From Alphaproteobacteria bacterium (GTDB lineage: Bacteria > Pseudomonadota > Alphaproteobacteria > Micropepsales > Micropepsaceae), in assembly GCA_016783965.1 (NCBI GenBank), contig JADHVO010000006.1:186001-250000 (forward strand): a stretch of DNA of 64,000 bases, written 5' to 3'. The position numbers were made by a program, and so were the translations under genes. This document shows positions 26,559-35,263 of this stretch, piece after piece; the first letter of the stretch is position 1; each line of letters opens with the position of its first letter. The notes beneath the pieces were generated by a model. That model ran no database searches. It was not told where the DNA came from and saw nothing but the letters and a program-made list of their open reading frames with translations.

Positions 26559-27061
26559 CAGGCTCCCAGCGACCAGTCCAGCATCTTCGCGTTGGGCGCA
26601 GTCGCAAACCGCCAGCCGCCCTCGTCGATCAGCCGCCGCACGTTCTTCGCCAGCGCCTTGTTGTCGAAATAGCGCAGCGCGCCCGCCTCCAGCAGCGGAT
26701 AGACCGCCAGCGTGCATTGCTGGCAGCAATAGGCGCCCTTCGGATAATCGTTGTGGAAGTGCGAGCGCATGATGCCGAACGAGACGTCCTTCTCCACCTG
26801 CTCGTAGAACGGCGAGCCGCCATAGCGGCCGCCCAGCGCCTTGCGCCCCGCCATCAGCAGCGCGCTGCGGATGAAGGTGCCGACCGGCGCGCCCGATACG
26901 GAGAAACCAGCCGGGTGCTTGATCTTCGCGGGCCGCTTCCACTTCGGATAATCGGCCAGGTCCTTCGGGATCGTCGTCTTCACGAAGGTCGCGTCGGCGG
27001 TCGACAGCTTCTTCGGCTTGCGGGCCGTTTCGGCGACGGTGAACAGGCGCTCATAATCCAT
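26558..27061 (-). CDS. Unknown 167-aa protein within the ligase/exonuclease operon
   Basis: I do not recognise this family. It is a soluble 167-aa protein with no signal peptide or membrane segment. A CCxxC motif (Cys112, Cys113, Cys116 in YCCQQC) and nearby His (SHFHNDYPKG, about 100-109) could bind a metal. The N-terminal third is Lys-rich (KPKKLSTADATF, KWKRPAKIKH), compatible with nucleic-acid contact. It overlaps the ligase start by one base and follows the exonuclease gene by 12 bases, so all three are co-expressed; a role in the same DNA repair process is inference. Confidence 0.8.
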   Translation of the reverse strand: MDYERLFTVAETARKPKKLSTADATFVKTTIPKDLADYPKWKRPAKIKHPAGFSVSGAPVGTFIRSALLMAGRKALGGRYGGSPFYEQVEKDVSFGIMRSHFHNDYPKGAYCCQQCTLAVYPLLEAGALRYFDNKALAKNVRRLIDEGGWRFATAPNAKMLDWSLGA

Positions 27062-27073
27062 CCTGTGCCTCCC

Positions 27074-28084
27074 TCAGTTCTCTCCCTCATCCTCATCATA
27101 TCCCACCAGCGACAACGCCCGCGCCTTCTGCCCGTTCAGGCTTGCCCAGCGCAGCAGCGCGTCTTCCTCGCCATGGGTGATCCACAATTCGTCGGGCGCG
27201 ATCTCGGCCGCCGTCATCGTCAGCTCATCCCAGTCGGCATGGTCCGACAGGATCAGCGGCAGCTCCACGCCGCCCTGCCGCGCCCGCGCGCGCACCCGCA
27301 TCCAGCCGGAGGCGAAGCACACCACCGGATCGGGAAAGCGCCGCGACCAGCGGTCCTGCGTGGCACTCGGCGGCGCGACGATGATCGCTCCCGCGAAATC
27401 CGCTTTCTTCCCCGCGGTAGCCGGCGCCAGCGGCCCCAGCTTCACCCCGTGCGCCTCATACAGCGCGTTCAACCGTTCCAGCGCACCATGCACATAGATC
27501 GTCTTGTCATATCCCGCCTCGCGCAGCAGGCAGATCACCCGCTGCGCCTTGCCTAGCGCGTACGCGCCGACCAGGTGCGCGCGTTCCGGAAACTGCGCCA
27601 CCGATTTCAGCAGCTTGGCGATCTCGTCGGTGTCGGGCGGATGGCGGAACACCGGCAGGCCGAACGTCGCCTCGGTGATGAACACGTCGCAGCCGACCGG
27701 CTCGAACAGCGCGCAGGTCGGATCGCGCCGCCGCTTGAAGTCGCCGGAGACGACCATCGTCATCCCCTTCCACTTGACCACCGCCTGCGCCGAGCCCAGC
27801 ACATGCCCCGCCGGCGCCAGCGACACGGTCACGCCGTTGATCTCGGCCTTCTCGTGATAACCCAGCGGCTGCATCGCACCGGCGAAATTCTCGCCATAGC
27901 GTTCGCCCATGATCGCCAGCGTCTCGCGCGTCGCCAGCACCTTGGCATGGCCCGAGCGCGCATGATCGGAGTGGCCGTGGGTGACCACCGCCCGCTCCAC
28001 CGCCCGGACCGGATCGATGTAGAAATCCCCTGGCTTGCAATAGAGCCCGGCCGGCGAAGGGCAGAGCAGGTCTTCGTACTTCAT
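27074..28084 (-). CDS. Ligase-associated DNA exonuclease (metallo-beta-lactamase/beta-CASP fold)
   Basis: MBL-fold nuclease of 336 aa of the ligase-associated exonuclease family. The metal motif THGHSDHARSGH is at about residues 35-46; further motifs are PAGHVLGSAQ, VVSGDFKRRRDP and LSDHADW. Family members process DNA ends next to an ATP-dependent ligase. It is the first gene of the three-gene repair operon. The ATG at 28084 follows the region holding a decayed transporter fragment. Confidence 0.93.
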   Translation of the reverse strand: MKYEDLLCPSPAGLYCKPGDFYIDPVRAVERAVVTHGHSDHARSGHAKVLATRETLAIMGERYGENFAGAMQPLGYHEKAEINGVTVSLAPAGHVLGSAQAVVKWKGMTMVVSGDFKRRRDPTCALFEPVGCDVFITEATFGLPVFRHPPDTDEIAKLLKSVAQFPERAHLVGAYALGKAQRVICLLREAGYDKTIYVHGALERLNALYEAHGVKLGPLAPATAGKKADFAGAIIVAPPSATQDRWSRRFPDPVVCFASGWMRVRARARQGGVELPLILSDHADWDELTMTAAEIAPDELWITHGEEDALLRWASLNGQKARALSLVGYDEDEGEN

Positions 28085-28158
28085 GTCCCGAGTTTAACGC
28101 GGGCCTGCTGCCAAGTATCCGGCAGCAGCGTGGCAGGGGCGGCGGTACTGCGCTCGTC

Positions 28159-28300
28159 CGCCATCGCCACGCCGATGATCGCCACCGCCAGCCACAGATT
28201 GTCCGCGTACATCGCGAATGCGATCGGTGTCACTCGCCAGCGCCGAGACCAGCATGGTAATCTTGCGCACCGGGTTGATGCTGTCTGGCGCCTGGGCGCG
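28159..28300 (-). pseudogene. Remnant of an MFS (hexuronate-type) transporter
   Basis: On the minus strand one frame reads INPVRKITMLVSAL (from 28279 downwards) and, after a one-base frame change near 28233, another reads VTPIAFAMYADNLWLAVAII followed by GVAMA (to 28159). Joined, these resemble a conserved internal stretch of ExuT/UxuT-type hexuronate transporters (cytoplasmic loop R-K plus the next transmembrane helix). There is no start, no rest of the protein, and the frame is broken, so it is a fossil. The parent family is inferred from memory of its sequence pattern. Confidence 0.55.
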
Positions 28301-28343
28301 GAGGCGGTTAATAGGGAAGGGCCACCTTATTCGAGTCCCTTAG

Positions 28344-29420
28344 GTGCCATTGCGAAAGACGCGGCCACAGCTCGAAACGCCAGGCCCGGAACGCCGCGGC
28401 AAGCGCCCCACGATCAACGATATCGCCCGCCTTGCCAAAGTCTCCAAGAAGACGGTGTCGCGCGTGATAAACGACTCGCCCTTCGTCCGCGGGGAAACAC
28501 GCGAGAAGATCAACGCCATCATCGCCGAGTTGGGTTTCGCGCCCGACCCGCAAGCGCGAGGCCTGGCCTTCCGCCGCTCCTTCTTGATCGGCATGATCTA
28601 CGACAACACGACGCCGCAATATGTCGTGAGCATGCAGCAGGGCATCCTGGACGCGATGAAGGGCACCAGCTTCGAGCTCGTCATCCGCTCCTGCAACCGC
28701 CAGGACCCGCAGTTCCTTCACGACATGCGCGCCTTCGTGGAGCGGCAGAAGCTGTTCGGCGTCGTGCTGCCGCCGGCGGTGTCCGAGGACGAGCGCCTGA
28801 TCGAGGTCCTGGAGGCGATCGAATGCCCCTATGTGCGCATCGCGTCGCTGTCGCTGGCCCAGCCGCACGCGATGGTCGTCACCAACGACCATGTCGGCGG
28901 CAATGCTGCCGCACGTCACCTGGCGGAGCTCGGCCACACCCGTATCGCACATATCTCGGGCCTCGCGCTGTCCCGCTCCGCGCACGAACGCCGCCGCGGT
29001 TTCGTTGAGGGCCTTGCGGCCGCCGGCCTGAAGCTCGAGCCCGAATACAATCGCGAGGCCGCCTACACCTTCGAGGCCGGTGTCGAGCACGCCGCGGCCT
29101 TGCTTGCGATGACCTCGCGTCCCACGGCGATCTTCTGCGGCAACGACGAGATGGCCGCCGGCGTCTACAAGGCCGCGCGCGATGCCGGCCTTTCGATCCC
29201 TCGCGATCTCTCTGTCATTGGCTTCGACGACAGCGCCCTGGCTTCGCGGATATATCCGCTGCTGACGACGGTGCGCCTTCCGATCCACGACATAGGCGCG
29301 ATGGCGGCCGCCAAGCTGATCGCTGCCGCCCGCGAACGCCACGACCACCCGCAGAAGATCACCGAGGTCACGCCGACCCTCGTCGTCCGCGAGTCCACGG
29401 CCTGCCCGCCGAAGATGTGA
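28344..29420 (+). CDS. LacI family transcriptional regulator
   Basis: LacI-type regulator of 358 aa. The DNA-binding head is PTINDIARLAKVSKKTVSRV (about residues 22-41) followed by IND, then a periplasmic-binding-protein-like sugar domain with FCGNDEMAAGVY and IGFDDSALASRIYPLLTTV. The start is GTG 28344 with no clear Shine-Dalgarno; a TTG two codons later is an alternative. Neighbours on both sides are transcribed towards it (right) or away from it (left). Its target is unknown. The hexuronate transporter fossil next to it hints at a former uronate regulon, and the operators at 60371-60413 are of LacI-like form, but no direct link is shown. Confidence 0.92.
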   Translation: MPLRKTRPQLETPGPERRGKRPTINDIARLAKVSKKTVSRVINDSPFVRGETREKINAIIAELGFAPDPQARGLAFRRSFLIGMIYDNTTPQYVVSMQQGILDAMKGTSFELVIRSCNRQDPQFLHDMRAFVERQKLFGVVLPPAVSEDERLIEVLEAIECPYVRIASLSLAQPHAMVVTNDHVGGNAAARHLAELGHTRIAHISGLALSRSAHERRRGFVEGLAAAGLKLEPEYNREAAYTFEAGVEHAAALLAMTSRPTAIFCGNDEMAAGVYKAARDAGLSIPRDLSVIGFDDSALASRIYPLLTTVRLPIHDIGAMAAAKLIAAARERHDHPQKITEVTPTLVVRESTACPPKM

Positions 29421-29535
29421 GTGCGGCGCGTGCGGGACCGCGGTGATCAGTCCTCGGTCGGTAATCGCGCGGACACGCGAGATCTTGAATTCGAGTGTCC
29501 CGATCCCTTTGCCGAACATCGTCTGGGCGGCGAGA

Positions 29536-30339
29536 TCATGCGCCGGTCCGTTCCCTGAAGAACCGGATCACGCGCTGCTCCGTCTTCTTGGTCGGCCCAT
29601 CGGGATCGTCGTCGCGCAGATTGATCGTCAGCACCGAATGCGGCGCCATTGGGCCCGGCGCCGCGTCCTTCGGATCGAGTTCGATCGCCTCGAACTTGTC
29701 GCCGAAGGTCTTCTTGTAGGTCTCGAACCGCTCCGGCTTCACGAATGGATCGCCATGGAAACGCAAACCGATCATTGACAGGTTCTCGTCGGCGAACCTG
29801 CGCTTGGCGCACGCGACCTCCTCGGGCGAAACGCCCATCGCCGCCTCGCGCCGCCTGTTGCCGAAGGCGAGCGGCAGGGACGGCTGCGACAGCACCGGCG
29901 CGACGACCGCGGGTTCGGTCATCATCGCCAGGGCGAAATTGCCGGTGAAGCACATGCCGACCGCGCCCACGCCCTTGCCGCCGCACTCGGCGTGCGTCTT
30001 GCGCGCCAGCGCCCGCAGCCAGTCGACGATCGGCGAGGATTTGTCTGTCGCCCAGACATGGAATTCGCGCCGGATGCAGATGCCGGCCACCATCTGCCGC
30101 AAGCCGTACAGCGGCGTCGGGTTGCGTCCGGGATGGCCGAACAGGCTCGGCAGGAACGCCGTCATCCCGGCCTCCGCCACGTGATTGCCGAAGCGCACCA
30201 CCAGCGGATGCATGTTGGGCATCTCGTGGATGATGATGACGGCTGGCCCGCTCCCACGGCGATAGACCGGCCGGGTCCAGCGCCCGTCCTGGAAGTCGAA
30301 CCGCGTGTAGTCCTTCAGGCAATCGTCCAGTTCAGCCAT
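29536..30339 (-). CDS. Dienelactone hydrolase family protein (Cys nucleophile)
   Basis: Dienelactone-hydrolase-fold protein of 267 aa. The nucleophile elbow GMCFTG has Cys130, as in classical carboxymethylenebutenolidase, and Glu39 in IIHEMP matches the conserved Glu that activates it. A His in the C-terminal APHSVLT may complete the triad. No signal peptide. It stands alone between the LacI gene (convergent) and the SLOG gene (divergent). Substrate unknown. Confidence 0.88.
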   Translation of the reverse strand: MAELDDCLKDYTRFDFQDGRWTRPVYRRGSGPAVIIIHEMPNMHPLVVRFGNHVAEAGMTAFLPSLFGHPGRNPTPLYGLRQMVAGICIRREFHVWATDKSSPIVDWLRALARKTHAECGGKGVGAVGMCFTGNFALAMMTEPAVVAPVLSQPSLPLAFGNRRREAAMGVSPEEVACAKRRFADENLSMIGLRFHGDPFVKPERFETYKKTFGDKFEAIELDPKDAAPGPMAPHSVLTINLRDDDPDGPTKKTEQRVIRFFRERTGA

Positions 30340-30419
30340 CTGCGCCCTCTTTCGGTCCTGTTGCCGTCCAACCTAACATGCGAATCTTCGGATCGGGGCG
30401 ATTGGGACCAATTTCGCGC

Positions 30420-32264
30420 ATGAGCATCGTCGACAGCGACCAGCCTTCGCCGCCGAAGCCATGCGTCCATCTGCGCATCGGCGTGACCGGCCACCGCCCG
30501 GGGCCCAAGCTGTCGCCGCAGCAGGAGGTCGCGGTCCGCCGATCCGTCGACCACATCGTCGCCGATATCGCCGCCTTCACGCAGGAGGCGGTGGCGCACG
30601 ACGCCTGGGCGTTCGCCACCACGCGCGCCGTTCTCTCGGTGGTGTCGAACCTGGCCGAGGGCGCCGACCGCATCGTGGCCGAGGCCGGACTCGCCCAGGA
30701 CATGCCGCTCAACGTCATCCTGCCGTTCACACGCGCCGATTATCGGACGGATTTTTCCCCCGAAGGCGCCGTCCAGTACGACCGTCTGCTCGCAAGGTCG
30801 CAGACGATCTACGAGCTCGACGGCAAACGCAGCGCCAACGGCGACAGCCTGGCCTCGAACCGCGCCTATGAGGCCGCCGGACTGCTCATGCTCGCCAATG
30901 CGGACATCGTCATCGCGGTGTGGGACCAGCAGGTGGCCGCCGGGCTCGGCGGCACGGCGCTGATCGTGGAGCATGCCGTCGCCGAGGGCGTGCCGGTTGT
31001 CATCATCGACCCGGCGACTCCGGACAGGCCGTGCCTGTTGTGGCGCGCCGACACCGCATTGCCGCCGGCACGCGCGGGAATCGAGGACGTTCCGCGCCGG
31101 CCGCTCGCCGGCAATCTCGAGCGCGCCGTCCGCATCCTGCTCGAGCCGTCACCCGAACCGGGGGAGCGCGAGAAGCTCCAGCTGCTCTATGCGGAGAAGC
31201 CGTGGCGGTGGAACATCTCCCTGTCCTATCCGCTGCTGTTGCAGCTGCTCGGCGTCCGCGCGCTCAAGCGCACCGACCTGCGCCCGGCGAACTACCGCAC
31301 AGGCAGCGCCTGGGACTGGACCGAGTATCTCGGCGACCGCGCCAAGGCCGCCGGCATCCGCGAACTCATCACCGACACGATGCTGGAAGCGTATTCCTTC
31401 ATCGACCATCTCTCGATCGCCTACGCCCAGACCTATCGCAGCGCCTATGTCTTCAACTTCGCTGTCTCAGCCTTCGCCGTGTTTCTCGCGCTGTCCGGGC
31501 TGCTCCTGCCGGGCGAGGCGAAGCCGTGGCTCCTCGGCGGCGAGGTCATCCTTATCGCGCTGATCCTCTGGGTGATCCACGAAGGCAACGCCAAGCAATG
31601 GCACCGGCGCTGGCTGGAGTACCGCCGCCTGGCCGAGACCTTCCGCCATCTGCGCGTGCTGGCGCTCATCAGCGCCGCCGCGCGCATCGACCGGCCGGGG
31701 CGGCGCAGCGGCCGCGGCCAGGACTGGGTGAGTTGGTATGCGCGAGCCATCGAGCGCGAGATCCCGCTGCCGAACGTCGTGGTGAACCAGGACTACCTGC
31801 TCGCCGTGCGCGACATCGTCTGCGCGGCCGAGATCAAGTCGCAGATCGACTACAACCACAAGAATGCGCATGCGATGGAGGAAGCCGATCATCGCATGCA
31901 CGTCGCGGGCAGTGTGTTGTTCGGCACCACCTTCGCGCTGTGCTTCGGTCTCCTGATCTTCTTCCTCGTCGATTTTGAACGGGCGGAGCAGTACCGCTAC
32001 TATGCGGTGTTCTTCACCGCGCTGTTCCCGACGATCGGCGCCGCAATCAACGCGATACGGGCGCAGGGCGACTTCAACTCGGTCGCGGTGCGCGCCCAGG
32101 AGACAGCAGTGAATCTCGAAGCCCTCGAGCATGCGATGGTGCACGAACCGCTCGAATTCGCCCGCCTCGCCGACCGCCTGGAAAAAACCGTCGACGTTCT
32201 GATGGCCGACAACGCCGAATGGCACGTCCTGTTCAGGACAAGGCCCCTCAGCCTGCCGGCCTAG
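30420..32264 (+). CDS. SLOG-domain protein with C-terminal transmembrane (SLATT-like) region
   Basis: A 614-aa protein. The N-terminal ~200 residues look like a SLOG (LOG/DprA-like Rossmann) nucleotide-binding domain: RIGVTGHRPG at the start, SNLAEGADRIVAEAG, then LANADIVIAVWD and GGTALIVEHAVAEGVPVV. The C-terminal half has four hydrophobic helices in two pairs (about residues 345-400 and 495-545), with a basic linker (KQWHRRWLEYRRLAETFRHL), resembling SLATT/2TM effector regions. Such SLOG-plus-TM proteins are predicted nucleotide-sensing membrane effectors in conflict systems (published comparative genomics; function unproven). No cyclase or other defence partner is adjacent. ATG 30378 is an alternative start adding 14 residues; neither has a strong Shine-Dalgarno. 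Confidence 0.78.
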   Translation: MSIVDSDQPSPPKPCVHLRIGVTGHRPGPKLSPQQEVAVRRSVDHIVADIAAFTQEAVAHDAWAFATTRAVLSVVSNLAEGADRIVAEAGLAQDMPLNVILPFTRADYRTDFSPEGAVQYDRLLARSQTIYELDGKRSANGDSLASNRAYEAAGLLMLANADIVIAVWDQQVAAGLGGTALIVEHAVAEGVPVVIIDPATPDRPCLLWRADTALPPARAGIEDVPRRPLAGNLERAVRILLEPSPEPGEREKLQLLYAEKPWRWNISLSYPLLLQLLGVRALKRTDLRPANYRTGSAWDWTEYLGDRAKAAGIRELITDTMLEAYSFIDHLSIAYAQTYRSAYVFNFAVSAFAVFLALSGLLLPGEAKPWLLGGEVILIALILWVIHEGNAKQWHRRWLEYRRLAETFRHLRVLALISAAARIDRPGRRSGRGQDWVSWYARAIEREIPLPNVVVNQDYLLAVRDIVCAAEIKSQIDYNHKNAHAMEEADHRMHVAGSVLFGTTFALCFGLLIFFLVDFERAEQYRYYAVFFTALFPTIGAAINAIRAQGDFNSVAVRAQETAVNLEALEHAMVHEPLEFARLADRLEKTVDVLMADNAEWHVLFRTRPLSLPA

Positions 32265-32341
32265 ATAAGGATAAAATCAAATGGTTAACGCGGCTGCGCC
32301 GATTAAGTCCGGCGTAAGCCTTGCACGCCATCATCGCCACG

Positions 32342-33352
32342 ATGAGCCGTTTCGGACAATTCGCGCGCGGGGTCGGCCGCCACATCCCTGCGGGTGCCGT
32401 GCGTCCGCTCGGCCGCCCGGCCGCCGTGTTCTTCCACGGGGTGGAGCCCGCCACGCTCGATCCGAACGTGCAGAACAACCACCACGAGACCGCGGATTTC
32501 ATCGCGATCGCGCGCCGGCTGAAGCGCGATTTCGACGTCCTGCCGCTTGCGGCGATCGACGACGTGCTGAAGGCGCCGGAGCGCCATCGCCGCGCCGTCT
32601 TCCTGATGTCCGACGACGGCTATGCCAACACGTTGACGGTCGCCGCCGACATCCTGAACGAGATGCGCCTGCCGTGGACGCTGTTCGTCAGCACGCACCA
32701 CATCGACACCGGCGAACGCAACCCGATCTTCCTGATCCGCCTTTTCGTTCACCATGCGCCGGCTGGCACCTACACCGCGCCGCATTTCCCGCAGTCGCTG
32801 ACGCTCGGTGCGGACCGCGAAATCGCTGCCGAAGCCGCCGTCTGGCATCTGCGCGAGATGGACATGGTGAAAGCGCAGGAGACCGTCGACTGGATGACGC
32901 GGCAGTTCGACCTGAAGCCGCTGCTCGAACGCTTCGCCTCAGATGCCTTCCTCACCTGGGACCAGGTGCGCGCACTCAAGGCACGCGGCGTCGAGATTGG
33001 CGCGCACGCACACCGCCACTGGCCGATGAACGAACACCAGTCGGGCGCCACTCTGCTGATGCAGGCGGCGCGGCCAAAACAGCGCGTCGAAGCTGAGGTC
33101 GGCCCCTGTCGCTTCTTCTCCTATCCTTTCGGGAACAAAGGCGATATTTCGCGCGCGGCGTGGCATGCCGTTCGCGATGCGGGCTACGACTGCGCCTTCA
33201 CGACGCTGTCCGGCACGCTCGACGCCTGCACCAATCGCTTCCTGCTGCCGCGCTACGGGATCGAGCCGCGCACGCCGCACATCTCAACGCTCGTCTCACT
33301 GCTGCGCGCCGGCAACCCGCGACTGCGCCGCTGGCAGAGCGAACTGGCCTGA
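32342..33352 (+). CDS. Polysaccharide deacetylase (NodB-homology) family protein
   Basis: Predicted deacetylase of 336 aa. The NodB-type Asp motif is MSDDGYAN and the metal-His motif is GAHAHRHWPM; FFSYPFG and TLSGTLDACTN follow. No signal peptide is seen, so it may act on cytoplasmic lipid-linked sugars or be a degenerate member. Start ATG 32342 was preferred to an upstream TTG (32321). It lies at the left end of the EPS locus with the same orientation, 162 bases before the priming transferase. Confidence 0.85.
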   Translation: MSRFGQFARGVGRHIPAGAVRPLGRPAAVFFHGVEPATLDPNVQNNHHETADFIAIARRLKRDFDVLPLAAIDDVLKAPERHRRAVFLMSDDGYANTLTVAADILNEMRLPWTLFVSTHHIDTGERNPIFLIRLFVHHAPAGTYTAPHFPQSLTLGADREIAAEAAVWHLREMDMVKAQETVDWMTRQFDLKPLLERFASDAFLTWDQVRALKARGVEIGAHAHRHWPMNEHQSGATLLMQAARPKQRVEAEVGPCRFFSYPFGNKGDISRAAWHAVRDAGYDCAFTTLSGTLDACTNRFLLPRYGIEPRTPHISTLVSLLRAGNPRLRRWQSELA

Positions 33353-33514
33353 CACAGCGAGTCCTGAAGCGGCACAATCGTTACCGCGCCATTAGCCTCT
33401 TCACACCTGTTAAGCATTCAGCGGTGCGAATCCGTCCCGCGGCGAAACAGAATGCCGGGCCAAAGGTGGCGTGGCCGATGCAGTCACCCTCTCAGCATCA
33501 TTCGAGAGACGGCT

Positions 33515-34258
33515 GTGAGCCTCCAGGAAGAGTTCGCCAGAGACGTGACCGCGTCGCGCCCCGGCGCCGATGTGCTCTGGGAAGCGACAAACGATTTCGC
33601 TGCGGCCTTCCGCATCTCTCCCGCCCGCGTCTGGACACCCGCCAACAGCAACGAAGCGCCGAAGGCCCATAGCGCCGCCGCCAAGCGTGCGCTCGACCTC
33701 ATCATCGCGGTCCCGATGCTGATCCTGCTGGCGCCGTTCCTCGTGCTGATCGGCCTCGTCGTGAAGCTCGATTCGCGCGGCCCGGTGTTCTTCCGCCAGA
33801 CGCGCCTTGGCCAGAACGGCAAGCCGTTCGGCATCTTCAAGTTCCGCTCGATGCGCGTGATGGAGAACGGCGACACGGTCGTTCAGGCGAAGGCCAACGA
33901 CGACCGCATCACGCGCGTCGGCAAGGTCCTCCGCATGACCTCAATCGATGAGCTGCCGCAGCTCCTGAACGTGATCGCCGGCGAGATGTCGATCGTCGGC
34001 CCACGCCCGCATGCCCGCGCCCACGACCTGTTCTACATGACCGTGATTCCGAACTACGAGCTGCGCCAGGGGGTGAAGCCCGGCATTACCGGCTGGGCCC
34101 AGGTCAACGGCCATCGCGGCGAGACGCCGGCCTTCGCCGACATGCAGGCCCGCGTGGATCACGACGTCTGGTACGCGAACCACCTGAATTTGCTGCTCGA
34201 TCTGAAAATCCTGGCCGTCACGCCCTTCGCGGTGTTCGGCGGAAAGAACGCCTACTGA
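33515..34258 (+). CDS. Priming phosphoglycosyl transferase (bacterial sugar transferase family)
   Basis: Small monotopic transferase of 247 aa that puts the first sugar phosphate on undecaprenyl phosphate. A single hydrophobic re-entrant segment ([20 protein letters not shown]) precedes [34 protein letters not shown] and [11 protein letters not shown], all family hallmarks. It lacks the large N-terminal multi-helix domain of WbaP/HfsE-type enzymes. The start GTG 33515 has GAGAG close upstream. The stop TGA overlaps the next gene's ATG (TGATG). Confidence 0.93.
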   Translation: MSLQEEFARDVTASRPGADVLWEATNDFAAAFRISPARVWTPANSNEAPKAHSAAAKRALDLIIAVPMLILLAPFLVLIGLVVKLDSRGPVFFRQTRLGQNGKPFGIFKFRSMRVMENGDTVVQAKANDDRITRVGKVLRMTSIDELPQLLNVIAGEMSIVGPRPHARAHDLFYMTVIPNYELRQGVKPGITGWAQVNGHRGETPAFADMQARVDHDVWYANHLNLLLDLKILAVTPFAVFGGKNAY

Positions 34259-35139
34259 TGACCGTGATCATCCGGACCGAAGAACGCCGCGCCGTTCCGC
34301 GCCCTGCCAACGACCCTTATGCCGAAGTGGTGGTGGGGGGCCTCAAGACGGCTTGCCTTGGCCGCGACCGCATGAGCGCGATGATGGTGGATGACTGCTT
34401 CAAGGTGCGCCGCGGCGAGCGGGCGCCGAAGCTGGTGTTCGCCTCCAACGGTCACGCCATCGCCTTCGCCGCCACCAACGCCCGCTTCCGCGAAGTGTTC
34501 GAGACCGCCGACATTGTCCACGCCGACGGCCAGCCGGTGGTGATGGGCTCGCGTCTCGCGGGCACACCGATCCCGGAACGCAGCGCCACGACCGATTTCA
34601 TCCACGACGCCTGCAAGGCCGCTGCCCAGACCGGCCTGTCGGTCTTTCTGCTCGGCGCAACCGAAAACGTCAGCGCTCGCTGCGCCGAGGTTCTCGCCGC
34701 CCGGTATCCCGGCCTCAAGATCGCCGGCCGCCGCAACGGTTACTTCAAGCGCGAGGACGAAGCCGCCATCTGCGACGAGATCAACGCCTCGGGCGCCGAC
34801 ATCCTGTTCGTCGGCCTTTCCGTTCCGTTCGAGTACGAGTTCTGCGTCCGCAACAAGGCGCGCATCAGGTCCGGCTGGGTCGTGACCTGTGGCGGCTGCT
34901 ACAATTTCATCACTGGCGATTACAGGCGCGCGCCGACATGGATGCAGAAATACGCGCTGGAGTGGCTCTATCGCCTGGTCCGCGAGCCGAAGCGCCTGTT
35001 CTGGCGCTACGCCGTCACCAACCCGCTGGCGCTGGCGTTGATCGTCCTTAATTCGCACGGCCTGAAGCCGGCGAAGGCCGATCCGTTCGCGCCGGAGGTA
35101 GACAAGGTCGTCGCTCTCAGGGCCCGCCGCGTGCGCTGA
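34258..35139 (+). CDS. WecG/TagA/CpsF family glycosyltransferase
   Basis: GT26-type transferase of 293 aa, expected to add the second sugar to the undecaprenyl-linked primer. Motifs: FASNGHAIAFA, HADGQPVVMGSRLAG, VFLLGATENV, ADILFVGLSVPFEYEF and LEWLYRLVREPKRL with RYA at the C-terminal membrane-associating helix. Overlap with the priming transferase indicates coupled translation. Confidence 0.94.
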   Translation: MTVIIRTEERRAVPRPANDPYAEVVVGGLKTACLGRDRMSAMMVDDCFKVRRGERAPKLVFASNGHAIAFAATNARFREVFETADIVHADGQPVVMGSRLAGTPIPERSATTDFIHDACKAAAQTGLSVFLLGATENVSARCAEVLAARYPGLKIAGRRNGYFKREDEAAICDEINASGADILFVGLSVPFEYEFCVRNKARIRSGWVVTCGGCYNFITGDYRRAPTWMQKYALEWLYRLVREPKRLFWRYAVTNPLALALIVLNSHGLKPAKADPFAPEVDKVVALRARRVR

Positions 35140-35263
35140 TCCATTTCGATCGCCGCTTCCCCAAACCACGCCGAAATGACCGAAACGGCTCGAAAACCGG
35201 ACCCTTTCCGGGCGTCCGCGCGGCCCATTCCTTGCACCATCGGCCCTGTCGCAGGAGTCCTCT

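Noticed and set aside
28105-28128. Inverted repeat CTGCTGCC/GGCAGCAG upstream of the exonuclease gene
   Set aside because: Eight-base arms with an 8-base loop, no T-run and no other copy; it lies within or beside the decayed transporter region and is probably fortuitous.
30420-32264. A complete multi-gene nucleotide-signalling defence system
   Set aside because: The SLOG/TM gene has no adjacent cyclase, sensor or effector; neighbours are a dienelactone hydrolase and EPS genes, so only a single-gene hypothesis is reported.
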